Shown here in pieces: positions 44,642 to 57,000 of a DNA stretch of 64,000 nucleotides. Under the pieces are notes generated by a model that saw only the letters and a program-made list of their open reading frames with translations, was not told where the DNA came from and did no database searches. This DNA comes from Anthopleura xanthogrammica (Eukaryota > Cnidaria > Anthozoa > Actiniaria > Actiniidae), in NCBI GenBank assembly GCA_964019055.1, contig OZ025224.1:5785376-5849375 (forward strand), given 5' to 3'. Every line of letters begins with the position of its first letter. The first letter of the stretch is position 1. The translations under genes were made by a program, and so were the position numbers.

Positions 44642-44817
44642 CAAACTAAGCCAAAAGAAAACAAAATCAGCCAAAACTTCATTAGCTTACCGATTTTACT
44701 TTGTACTAGTTATGATTACTGATATTTTTACATCATAGCTTCTAGTAAAAGCTTAATTTTTCGAAAAGAAATTATTACACGAGTTTTGTAATTGTTTTAG
44801 AAAACCAATTAAATGTG

Positions 44818-44823
44818 AATAAA
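44818..44823 (+). terminator. Polyadenylation signal of the recombinase-like gene
   Basis: AATAAA 177 bp after the stop codon and just inside the right terminal repeat. Confidence 0.5.
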
Positions 44824-44862
44824 TTAAAAACAACAAAATCTCAGTATGTATAAAATAAATAA

Positions 44863-45014
44863 ATTACAGCATGAAAAGCGCTTTGTACGGGATTTTCGCA
44901 CTCGTTGGTTTTGTATCAGAAATCTCACTCGTTCGCTGCGCTCACTCGTTCGATTTCAGATACTTCACCAACTCGTGCGAAAATCCCGTACGCGCGCGCT
45001 TTTCATGAAGTAAT
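44863..45014. repeat. Foldback hairpin (152 bp) beside the recombinase element
   Basis: ATTAC..CATGAAAAGCGC at the left and GCGCTTTTCATG..GTAAT at the right form the ends. The arms pair through GTACGGGATTTTCGCAC, and the turn contains CGTTCGCTGCGCTCACTCG. It shares its loop style with the 10099-10239 foldback. Satellite resumes at 45020, four bases past its expected continuation, so little satellite was lost. Confidence 0.85.
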
Positions 45015-45019
45015 CTCTA

Positions 45020-48000
45020 TTTTCTCAGCCAAAACCCCATTTTTTTTCGCCAAAAAGTCGTGTTTTTATCTCAAGAGGTATTTTCATGAGAAAAAAGTGG
45101 TGGTTTCAGCAAACAGGTGATGCCGTCAGCGAAAAACCTAGTTTTGAGAGCCAAAATGGCCATTTTTCAGTTTTTTGGGCTAAAAAGGTTTTTTTTCCAG
45201 CAAAACAGTGTTTTGGACACCCAAAATGTGCTTTTCTCGGCTAAAATGTGCGTTTAGCAGTGAAAACGTCGTGTTTTGAGCAAAAGAAAATTCTCAGCAA
45301 ATTTCCAATTTTCTCAGCCAAAAACAGTTTTTTTGACCAAAAAGCACCTTTTCTCAGCCAAAACCCCATTTTTTTTGGCCAAAAAGTCGTGTTTTTATCT
45401 CAAGAGGTATTTTCATGAGCAAAAAGTGGTGGTTTCAGCAAACAGGTGATGCCGTCAGCGAAAAACCTAGTTTTGAGAGCCAAAATGGCCATTTTTCAGT
45501 TTTTTGGGCTAAAAAGGTTTTTTTTCCAGCAAAACAGTGTTTTGGACACCCAAAATGTGCTTTTCTCGGCTAAAATGTGCGTTTAGCAGTGAAAACGTGG
45601 TGTTTTAAGCAAAAGAAAATTCTCAGCAAATTTCCAATTTTCTCAGCCAAAAACAGTTTTTTTGACCAAAAAGCACCTTTTCTCAGCCAAAACCCCATTT
45701 TTTTTCGCCAAAAAGTCGTGTTTTTATCTCAAGAGGTATTTTCATGAGCAAAAAGTGGTGGTTTCAGCAAACAGGTGATGCCGTCAGCGAAAAACCTAGT
45801 TTTGAGAGCCAAAATGGCCATTTTTCAGTTTTTTGGGCTAAAAAGGTTTTTTTCCCAGCAAAACAGTGTTTTGGACACCCAAAATGTGCTTTTCTCGGCT
45901 AAAATGTGCGTTTAGCAGTGAAAACGTGGTGTTTTGAGAAAAAGAAAATTCTCAGCAAATTTCCAATTTTCTCAGCCAAAAACAGTTTTTTTGACCAAAA
46001 AGCACCTTTTCTCAGCCAAAACCCCATTTTTTTTGCCAAAAAGTCGTGTTTTTATCTCAAGAGGTATTTTCATGAGCAAAAAGTGGTGGTTTCAGCAAAC
46101 AGGTGATGCCGTCAGCGAAAAACCTAGTTTTGAGAGTTTTGAGTTTTTTGGGCTAAAAAGGTTTTTTTTCCAGCAAAACAGTGTTTTGGACACCCAAAAT
46201 GTGCTTTTCTCGGCTAAAATGTGCGTTTAGCAGCGAAAACGTGGTGTTTTGAGTAAAAGAAAATTCTCAGCAAATTTCCAATTTTCTCAGCCAAAAACAG
46301 TTTTTTTGACCAAAAAGCACCTTTTCTCAGCCAAAACCCCATTTTTTTTTCGCCAAAAAGTCGTGTTTTTATCTCAAGAGGTATTTTCATGAGCAAAAAG
46401 TGGTGGTTTCAGCAAACAGGTGATGCCGTCAGCGAAAAACCTAGTTTTGAGAGCCAAAATGGCCATTTTTCAGTTTTTTGGGCTAAAAAGTTTTTTTTCC
46501 CAGCAAAACAGTGTTTTGGACACCCAAAATGTGCTTTTCTCGGCTAAAATGTGCGTTTAGCAGTGAAAACGTGGTGTTTTGAGAAAAAGAAAATTCTCAG
46601 CAAATTTCCAATTTTCTCAGCCAAAAACAGTTTTTTTGACCAAAAAGCACCTTTTCTCAGCCAAAACCCCATTTTTTTTGCCAAAAAGTCGTGTTTTTAT
46701 CTCAAGAGGTATTTTCATGAGCAAAAAGTGGTGGTTTCAGCAAACAGGTGATGCCGTCAGCGAAAAACCTAGTTTTGAGAGTTTTGAGTTTTTTGGGCTA
46801 AAAAGGTTTTTTTTCCAGCAAAACAGTGTTTTGGACACCCAAAATGTGCTTTTCTCGGCTAAAATGTGCGTTTAGCAGCGAAAACGTGGTGTTTTGAGTA
46901 AAAGAAAATTCTCAGCAAATTTCCAATTTTCTCAGCCAAAAACAGTTTTTTTGACCAAAAAGCACCTTTTCTCAGCCAAAACCCCATTTTTTTTTCGCCA
47001 AAAAGTCGTGTTTTTATCTCAAGAGGTATTTTCATGAGCAAAAAGTGGTGGTTTCAGCAAACAGGTGATGCCGTCAGCGAAAAACCTAGTTTTGAGAGCC
47101 AAAATGGCCATTTTTCAGTTTTTTGGGCTAAAAAGTTTTTTTTTCCAGCAAAACAGTGTTTTGGACACCCAAAATGTGCTTTTCTCGGCTAAAATGTGCG
47201 TTTAGCAGTGAAAACGTGGTGTTTTGAGCAAAAGAAAATTCTCAGCAAATTTCCAATTTTCTCAGCCAAAAACAGTTTTTTTGACCAAAAAGCACCTTTT
47301 CTCAGCCAAAACCCCATTTTTTTTCGCCAAAAAGTCGTGTTTTTATCTCAAGAGGTATTTTCATGAGCAAAAAGTGGGGGTTTCAGCAAACAGGTGATGC
47401 CGTCAGCGAAAAACCTAGTTTTGAGAGCCAAAATGGCCATTTCTCAGGTTTTTGGGCTAAAAAGGTTTTTTTCCCAGCAAAACAGTGTTTTGGACACCCA
47501 AAATGTGCTTTTCTCGGCTAAAATGTGCGTTTAGCAGTGAAAACGTGGTGTTTTGAGCAAAAGAAAATTCTCAGCAAATTTCCAATTTTCTCAGCAAAAA
47601 ACAGTTTTTTTGACCAAAAAGCACCTTTTCTCAGCCAAAACCCCATTTTTTTTCGCCAAAAAGTCGTGTTTTTATCTCAAGAGGTATTTTCATGAGCAAA
47701 AAGTGGGGGTTTCAGCAAACAGGTGATGCCGTCAGCGAAAAACCTAGTTTTGAGAGCCAAAATGGCCATTTCTCAGGTTTTTGGGCTAAAAAGGTTTTTT
47801 TCCCAGCAAAACAGTGTTTTGGACACCCAAAATGTGCTTTTCTCGGCTAAAATGTGCGTTTAGCAGTGAAAACGTGGTGTTTTGAGCAAAAGAAAATTCT
47901 CAGCAAATTTCCAATTTTCTCAGCCAAAAACAGTTTTTTTGACCAAAAAGCACCTTTTCTCAGCCAAAACCCCATTTTTTTTCGCCAAAAAGTCGTGTTT

Positions 48001-51000
48001 TTATCTCAAGAGGTATTTTCAGCAGCAAAAAGTGGGGGTTTCAGCAAACAGGTGATGCCGTCAGCGAAAAACCTAGTTTTGAGAGCCAAAATGGCCATTT
48101 CTCAGGTTTTTGGGCTAAAAAGGTTTTTTTCCCAGCAAAACAGTGTTTTGGACACCCAAAATGTGCTTTTCTCGGCCAAAAGGTGCGTTTAGCAGTGAAA
48201 ACGTGGTGTTTTGAGCAAAAGAAAATTCTCAGCAAATTTCCAATTTTCTCAGCCAAAAACAGTTTTTTTGACCAAAAAGCACCTTTTCTCAGCCAAAACC
48301 CCATTTTTTTTGGCCAAAAAGTCGTGTTTTTATCTCAAGAGGTATTTTCATGAGCAAAAAGTGGTGGTTTCAGCAAACAGGTGATGCCGTCAGCGAAAAA
48401 CCTAGTTTTGAGAGCCAAAATGGCCATTTTTCAGTTTTTTGGGCTAAAAAGGTTTTTTTTCCAGCAAAACAGTGTTTTGGACACCCAAAATGTGCTTTTC
48501 TCGGCTAAAATGTGCGTTTAGCAGTGAAAACGTGGTGTTTTGAGCAAAAGAAAATTCTCAGCAAATTTCCAATTTTCTCAGCCAAAAACAGTTTTTTTGA
48601 CCAAAAAGCACCTTTTCTCAGCCAAAACCCCATTTTTTTTCGCCAAAAAGTCGTGTTTTTATCTCAAGAGGTATTTTCATGAGCAAAAAGTGGGGGTTTC
48701 AGCAAACAGGTGATGCCGTCAGCGAAAAACCTAGTTTTGAGAGCCAAAATGGCCATTTTTCAGTTTTTTGGGCTAAAAAGGTTTTTTTCCCAGCAAAACA
48801 GTGTTTTGGACACCCAAAATGTGGTTTTCTCGGCTAAAATGTGCGTTTAGCAGTGAAAACGTGGTGTTTTGAGCAAAAGAAAATTCGAAGCAAATTTCCA
48901 ATTTTGTCAGCCAAAAACAGTTTTTTTGACCAAAAAGCACCTTTTCTCAGCCAAAACCCCATTTTTTTTCGCCAAAAAGTCGTGTTTTTATCTCAAGAGG
49001 TATTTTCAGGAGCAAAAAGTGGTGGTTTCAGCAAACAGGTGATGCCGTCAGCGAAAAACCTAGTTTTGAGAGCAAAAATGGCCATTTCTCAGGTTTTTGG
49101 GCTAAAAAGGTTTTTTTCCCAGCAAAACAGTGTTTTGGACACCCAAAATGTGCTTTTCTCGGCTAAAATGTGCGTTTAGCAGTGAAAACGTGGTGTTTTA
49201 AGCAAAAGAAAATTCTCAGCAAATTTCCAATTTTCTCAGCAAAAAACAGTTTTTTTGACCAAAAAGCACCTTTTCTCAGCCAAAACCCCATTTTTTTTTG
49301 CCAAAAAGTCGTGTTTATATCACAAGAGGTATTTTCATGAGCAAAAAGTGGTGGTTTCAGCAAACAGGTGATGCCGTCAGCGAAAAACCTAGTTTTGAGA
49401 GCCAAAATGGCCATTTTTCAGTTTTTTGGGCTAAAAAGGTTTTTTTTCCAGCAAAACAGTGTTTTGGACACCCAAAATGTGCTTTTCTCGGCTAAAATGT
49501 GCGTTTAGCAGTGAAAACGTGGTGTTTTGAGCAAAAGAAAATTCTCAGCAAATTTCCAATTTTCTCAGCCAAAAACAGTTTTTTTGACCAAAAAGCACCT
49601 TTTCTCAGCCAAAACCCCATTTTTTTTGGCCAAAAAGTCGTGTTTTTATCTCAAGAGGTATTTTCAGGAGCAAAAAGTGGTGGTTTCAGCAAACAGGTGA
49701 TGCCGTCAGCGAAAAACCTAGTTTTGAGAGCCAAAATGGCCATTTTTCAGTTTTTTGGGCTAAAAAGGTTTTTTTTCCAGCAAAACAGTGTTTTGGACAC
49801 CCAAAATGTGCTTTTCTCGGCTAAATTGTGCGTTTAGCAGTGAAATCGTCGTGTTTTGAGCAAAAGAAAATTCTCAGCAAATTTCCAATTTTCTCAGCCA
49901 AAAACAGTTTTTTTGACCAAAAAGCACCTTTTCTCAGCCAAAACCCCATTTTTTTTGGCCAAAAAGTCGTGTTTTTATCTCAAGAGGTATTTTCAGGAGC
50001 AAAAAGTGGTGGTTTCAGCAAACAGGTGATGCCGTCAGCGAAAAACCTAGTTTTGAGAGCCAAAATGGCCATTTTTCAGTTTTTTGGGCTAAAAAGGTTT
50101 TTTTTCCAGCAAAACAGTGTTTTGGACACCCAAAATGTGCTTTTCTCGGCTAAAATGTGCGTTTAGCAGTGAAAACGTGGTGTTTTGAGCAAAAGAAAAT
50201 TCTCAGCAAATTTCCAATTTTCTCAGCCAAAAACAGTTTTTTTGACCAAAAAGCACCTTTTCTCAGCCAAAACCCCATTTTTTTTGGCCAAAAAGTCGTG
50301 TTTTTATCTCAAGAGGTATTTTCATGAGCAAAAAGTGGTGGTTTCAGCAAACAGGTGATGCCGTCAGCGAAAAACCTAGTTTTGAGAGCCAAAATGGCCA
50401 TTTTTCAGTTTTTTGGGCTAAAAAGGTTTTTTTTCCAGCAAAACAGTGTTTTGGACACCCAAAATGTGCTTTTCTCGGCTAAAATGTGCGTTTAGCAGTG
50501 AAAACGTGGTGTTTTGAGCAAAAGAAAATTCTCAGCAAATTTCCAATTTTCTCAGCCAAAAACAGTTTTTTTGACCAAAAAGCACCTTTTCTCAGCCAAA
50601 ACCCCATTTTTTTTGGCCAAAAAGTCGTGTTTTTATCTCAAGAGGTATTTTCAGGAGCAAAAAGTGGTGGTTTCAGCAAACAGGTGATGCCGTCAGCGAA
50701 AAACCTAGTTTTGAGAGCCAAAATGGCCATTTCTCAGGTTTTTGGGCTAAAAAGGTTTTTTTTCCAGCAAAACAGTGTTTTGGACACCCAAAATGTGCTT
50801 TTCTCGGCTAAAATGTGCGTTTAGCAGTGAAAACGTGGTGTTTTGAGCAAAAGAAAATTCTCAGCAAATTTCCAATTTTCTCAGCCAAAAACAGTTTTTT
50901 TGACCAAAAAGCACCTTTTCTCAGCCAAAACCCCATTTTTTTTGGCCAAAAAGTCGTGTTTTTATCTCAAGAGGTATTTTCATGAGCAAAAAGTGGTGGT

Positions 51001-54000
51001 TTCAGCAAACAGGTGATGCCGTCAGCGAAAAACCTAGTTTTGAGAGCCAAAATGGCCATTTCTCAGTTTTTTGGGCTAAAAAGGTTTTTTTTCCAGCAAA
51101 ACAGTGTTTTGGACACCCAAAATGTGCTTTTCTCGGCTAAAATGTGCGTTTAGCAGTGAAAACGTGGTGTTTTGAGCAAAAGAAAATTCTCAGCAAATTT
51201 CCAATTTTCTCAGCCAAAAACAGTTTTTTTGACCAAAAAGCACCTTTTCTCAGCCAAAACCCCATTTTTTTTTGCCAAAAAGTCGTGTTTTTATCTCAAG
51301 AGGTATTTTCATGAGCAAAAAGTGGTGGTTTCAGCAAACAGGTGATGCCGTCAGCGAAAAACCTAGTTTTGAGAGCCAAAATGGCCATTTTTCAGTTTTT
51401 TGGGCTAAAAAGGTTTTTTTTCCAGCAAAACAGTGTTTTGGACACCCAAAATGTGCTTTTCTCGGCTAAAATGTGCGTTTAGCAGTGAAAACGTGGTGTT
51501 TTGAGAAAAAGAAAATTCTCAGCAAATTTCCAATTTTCTCAGCCAAAAACAGTTTTTTTGACCAAAAAGCACCTTTTCTCAGCCAAAACCCCATTTTTTT
51601 TGGCCAAAAAGTCGTGTTTTTATCTCAAGAGGTATTTTCAGGAGCAAAAAGTGGTGGTTTCAGCAAACAGGTGATGCCGTCAGCGAAAAACCTAGTTTTG
51701 AGAGCCAAAATGGCCATTTTTCAGTTTTTTGGGCTAAAAAGGTTTTTTTTCCAGCAAAACAGTGTTTTGGACACCCAAAATGTGCTTTTCTCGGCTAAAA
51801 TGTGCGTTTAGCAGTGAAAACGTGGTGTTTTGAGCAAAAGAAAATTCTCAGCAAATTTCCAATTTTCTCAGCCAAAAACAGTTTTTTTGACCAAAAAGCA
51901 CCTTTTCTCAGCCAAAACCCCATTTTTTTTGGCCAAAAAGTCGTGTTTTTATCTCAAGAGGTATTTTCATGAGCAAAAAGTGGTGGTTTCAGCAAACAGG
52001 TGATGCCGTCAGCGAAAAACCTAGTTTTGAGAGCCAAAATGGCCATTTTTCAGTTTTTTGGGCTAAAAAGGTTTTTTTTCCAGCAAAACAGTGTTTTGGA
52101 CACCCAAAATGTGCTTTTCTCGGCTAAAATGTGCGTTTAGCAGTGAAAACGTGGTGTTTTGAGCAAAAGAAAATTCTCAGCAAATTTCCAATTTTCTCAG
52201 CCAAAAACAGTTTTTTTGACCAAAAAGCACCTTTTCTCAGCCAAAACCCCATTTTTTTTGGCCAAAAAGTCGTGTTTTTATCTCAAGAGGTATTTTCAGG
52301 AGCAAAAAGTGGTGGTTTCAGCAAACAGGTGATGCCGTCAGCGAAAAACCTAGTTTTGAGAGCCAAAATGGCCATTTTTCAGTTTTTTGGGCTAAAAAGG
52401 TTTTTTTTCCAGCAAAACAGTGTTTTGGACACCCAAAATGTGCTTTTCTCGGCTAAAATGTGCGTTTAGCAGTGAAAACGTGGTGTTTTGAGCAAAAGAA
52501 AATTCTCAGCAAATTTCCAATTTTCTCAGCCAAAAACAGTTTTTTTGACCAAAAAGCACCTTTTCTCAGCCAAAACCCCATTTTTTTTGGCCAAAAAGTC
52601 GTGTTTTTATCTCAAGAGGTATTTTCAGGAGCAAAAAGTGGTGGTTTCAGCAAACAGGTGATGCCGTCAGCGAAAAACCTAGTTTTGAGAGCCAAAATGG
52701 CCATTTTTCAGTTTTTTGGGCTAAAAAGGTTTTTTTTCCAGCAAAACAGTGTTTTGGACACCCAAAATGTGCTTTTCCCGGCTAACATGTGCGTTTAGCA
52801 GTGAAAACGTGGTGTTTTGAGCAAAAGAAAATTCTCAGCAAATTTCCAATTTTCTCAGCCAAAAACAGTTTTTTTGACCAAAAAGCACCTTTTCTCAGCC
52901 AAAACCCCATTTTTTTTGGCCAAAAAGTCGTGTTTTTATCTCAAGAGGTATTTTCAGCAGCAAAAAGTGGTGGTTTCAGCAAACAGGTGATGCCGTCAGC
53001 GAAAAACCTAGTTTTGAGAGCCAAAATGGCCATTTTTCAGTTTTTTGGGCTAAAAAGGTTTTTTTTCCAGCAAAACAGTGTTTTGGACACCCAAAATGTG
53101 CTTTTCTCGGCTAAAAGGTGCGTTTAGCAGTGAAAACGTGGTGTTTTGAGCAAAAGAAAATTCTCAGCAAATTTCCAATTTTCTCAGCCAAAAACAGTTT
53201 TTTTGACCAAAAAGCAACTTTTCTCAGCCAAAACCCCATTTTCTTCCGCCATAAAGTCGGTTTTTTTATCTCAAGAGGTATTTTCAGGAGCAAAAAGTGG
53301 TGGTTTCAGCAAACAGGTGATGCCGTCAGCGAAAAACCTAGTTTTGAGAGCCAAAATGGCCATTTTTCAGTTTTTTGGGCTAAAAAGGTTTTTTTCCCCA
53401 GCAAAACAGTGTTTTGGACACCCAAAATGTGCTTTTCTCGGCTAAAATGTGCGTTTAGCAGTGAAAACGTGGTGTTTTGAGCAAAAGAAAATTCTCAGCA
53501 AATTTCCAATTTTCTCAGCCAAAAACAGTTTTTTTGACGAAAAAGCACCTTTTCTCAGCCAAAACCCCATTTTTTTTCGCCAAATAGTCGTGTTTTTATC
53601 TCAAGAGGTATTTTCAGGAGCAAAAAGTGGTGGTTTCAGCAAACAGGTGATGCCGTCAGCGAAAAACCTAGTTTTGAGAGCCAAAATGGCCATTTTTCAG
53701 TTTTTTGGGCTAAAAAGGTTTTTTTTCCAGCAAAACAGTGTTTTGGACACCCAAAATGTGCTTTTCTCGGCTAAAATGTGCGTTTAGCAGTGAAAACGTG
53801 GTGTTTTGAGCAAAAGAAAATTCTCAGCAAATTTCCAATTTTCTCAGCCAAAAACAGTTTTTTTGACCAAAAAGCACCTTTTCTCAGCCAAAACCCCATT
53901 TTTTTTCGCCAAAAAGTCGTGTTTTTATCTCAAGAGGTATTTTCAGCAGCAAAAAGTGGTGGTTTCAGCAAACAGGTGATGCCGTCAGCGAAAAACCTAG

Positions 54001-57000
54001 TTTTGAGAGCCAAAATGGCCATTTTTCAGTTTTTTGGGCTAAAAAGGTTTTTCTTCCAGCAAAACAGTGTTTTGGACACCCAAAATGTGCTTTTCTCGGC
54101 TAAAATGTGCGTTTAGCAGTGAAAACGTGGTGTTTTGAGCAAAAGAAAATTCTCAGCAAATTTCCAATTTTCTCAGCCAAAAACAGTTTTTTTGACCAAA
54201 AAGCACCTTTTCTCAGCCAAAACCCCATTTTTTTTGGCCAAAAAGTCGTGTTTTTATCTCAAGAGGTATTTTCAGGAGCAAAAAGTGGTGGTTTCAGCAA
54301 ACAGGTGATGCCGTCAGCGAAAAACCTAGTTTTGAGAGCCAAAATGGCCATTTTTCAGTTTTTTGGGCTAAAAAGGTTTTTTTTCCAGCAAAACAGTGTT
54401 TTGGACACCCAAAATGTGCTTTTCTCGGCTAAAATGTGCGTTTAGCAGTGAAAACGTGGTGTTTTGAGCAAAAGAAAATTCTCAGCAAATTTCCAATTTT
54501 CTCAGCCAAAAACAGTTTTTTTGACCAAAAAGCACCTTTTCTCAGCCAAAACCCCATTTTTTTTCGCCAAAAAGTCGTGTTTTTATCTCAAGAGGTATTT
54601 TCGGGAGCAAAAAGTGGTGGTTTCAGCAAACAGGTGATGCCGTCAGCGAAAAACCTAGTTTTGAGAGCCAAAATGGCCATTTTTCAGTTTTTTGGGCTAA
54701 AAAGGTTTTTTTTCCAGCAAAACAGTGTTTTGGACACCCAAAATGTGCTTTTCTCGGCTAAATTGTGCGTTTAGCAGTGAAAACGTGGTGTTTTGAGCAA
54801 AAGAAAATTCTCAGCAAATTTCCAATTTTCTCAGCCAAAAACAGTTTTTTTGACCAAAAAGCACCTTTTCTCAGCCAAAACCCCATTTTTTTTTGGCCAA
54901 AAAGTCGTGTTTTTATCTCAAGAGGTATTTTCAGGAGCAAAAAGTGGTGGTTTCAGCAAACAGGTGATGCCGTCAGCGAAAAACCTAGTTTTGAGAGCCA
55001 AAATGGCCATTTTTCAGTTTTTTGGGCTAAAAAGGTTTTTTTTCCAGCAAAACAGTGTTTTGGACACCCAAAATGTGCTTTTCTCGGCTAAAATGTGCGT
55101 TTAGCAGTGAAAACGTGGTGTTTTGAGCAAAAGAAAATTCTCAGCAAATTTCCAATTTTCTCAGCCAAAAACAGTTTTTTTGACCAAAAAGCACCTTTTT
55201 TCAGCCAAAACCCCATTTTTTTTGGCCAAAAAGTCGTGTTTTTATCTCAAGAGGTATTTTCAGGAGCAAAAAGTGGTGGTTTCAGCAAACAGGTGATGCC
55301 GTCAGCGAAAAACCTAGTTTTGAGAGCCAAAATGGCCATTTTTCAGTTTTTTGGGCTAAAAAGGTTTTTTTTCCAGCAAAACAGTGTTTTGGACACCCAA
55401 AATGTGCTTTTCTCGGCTAAAATGTGCGTTTAGCAGTGAAAACGTGGTGTTTTGAGCAAAAGAAAATTCTCAGCAAATTTCCAATTTTCTCAGCCAAAAA
55501 CAGTTTTTTTGACCAAAAAGCACCTTTTCTCAGCCAAAACCCCATTTTTTTTGGCCAAAAAGTCGTGTTTTTATCTCAAGAGGTATTTTCAGGAGCAAAA
55601 AGTGGTGGTTTCAGCAAACAGGTGATGCCGTCAGCGAAAAACCTAGTTTTGAGAGCCAAAATGGCCATTTTTCAGTTTTTTGGGCTAAAAAGGTTTTTTT
55701 TCCAGCAAAACAGTGTTTTGGACACCCAAAATAAGCTTTTCTCGGCTAAAATGTGCGTTTAGCAGTGAAAACGTGGTGTTTTGAGCAAAAGAAAATTCTC
55801 AGCAAATTTCCAATTTTCTCAGCCAAAAACAGTTTTTTTGACCAAAAAGCACCTTTTTTCAGCCAAAACCCCATTTTTTTTCGCCAAAAAGTCGTGTTTT
55901 TATCTCAAGAGGTGTTTTCAGCAGCAAAAAGTGGTGGTTTCAGCAAACAGGTGATGCCGTCAGCGAAAAACCTAGTTTTGAGAGCCAAAATGGCCATTTT
56001 TCAGTTTTTTGGGCTAAAAAGGTTTTTTTTCCAGCAAAACAGTGTTTTGGACACCCAAAATGTGCTTTTCTCGGCTAAAATGTGCGTTTAGCAGTGAAAA
56101 CGTGGTGTTTTGAGCAAAAGAAAATTCTCAGCAAATTTCCAATTTTCTCAGCCAAAAACAGTTTTTTTGACCAAAAAGCACCTTTTCTCAGCCAAAACCC
56201 CATTTTTTTTGGCCAAAAAGTCGTGTTTTTATCTCAAGAGGTATTTTCATGAGCAAAAAGTGGTGGTTTCAGCAAACAGGTGATGCCGTCAGCGAAAAAC
56301 CTAGTTTTGAGAGCCAAAATGGCCATTTTTCAGTTTTTTGGGCTAAAAAAGGTTTTTTTTCCAGCAAAACAGTGTTTTGGACACCCAAAATGTGCTTTTC
56401 TCGGCTAAAATGTGCGTTTAGCAGTGAAAACGTGGTGTTTTGAGCAAAAGAAAATTCTCAGCAAATTTCCAATTTTCTCAGCCAAAAACAGTTTTTTTGA
56501 CCAAAAAGCACCTTTTCTCAGCCAAAACCCCATTTTTTTTCGCCAAAAAGTCGTGTTTTTATCTCAAGAGGTATTTTCGGGAGCAAAAAGTGGTGGTTTC
56601 AGCAAACAGGTGATGCCGTCAGCGAAAAACCTAGTTTTGAGAGCCAAAATGGCCATTTTTCAGTTTTTTGGGCTAAAAAGGTTTTTTTTCCAGCAAAACA
56701 GTGTTTTGGACACCCAAAATGTGCTTTTCTCGGCTAAATTGTGCGTTTAGCAGTGAAAACGTGGTGTTTTGAGCAAAAGAAAATTCTCAGCAAATTTCCA
56801 ATTTTCTCAGCCAAAAACAGTTTTTTTGACCAAAAAGCACCTTTTCTCAGCCAAAACCCCATTTTTTTTTGGCCAAAAAGTCGTGTTTTTATCTCAAGAG
56901 GTATTTTCAGGAGCAAAAAGTGGTGGTTTCAGCAAACAGGTGATGCCGTCAGCGAAAAACCTAGTTTTGAGAGCCAAAATGGCCATTTTTCAGTTTTTTG

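Larger units (their letters stand above)
43804..44859 (+). mobile_element. TIR-bounded element (1,056 bp) carrying a core-deleted tyrosine recombinase
   Basis: Perfect 25-bp terminal inverted repeats (43804-43828 and 44835-44859) start TTTATTTTATACATACTG. The element contains a CCAAT-type upstream region, one open frame (44072-44641) and an AATAAA signal near its end. It interrupts the satellite at GCACC. A TA on each side of the shorter inverted end could be a target duplication, but the flank is complicated by the neighbouring hairpin. The encoded protein is of the KIAA1958/Crypton tyrosine-recombinase kind, which makes DDE-transposon-style inverted ends unexpected. It may be a composite or an internally deleted derivative. 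Confidence 0.75.
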
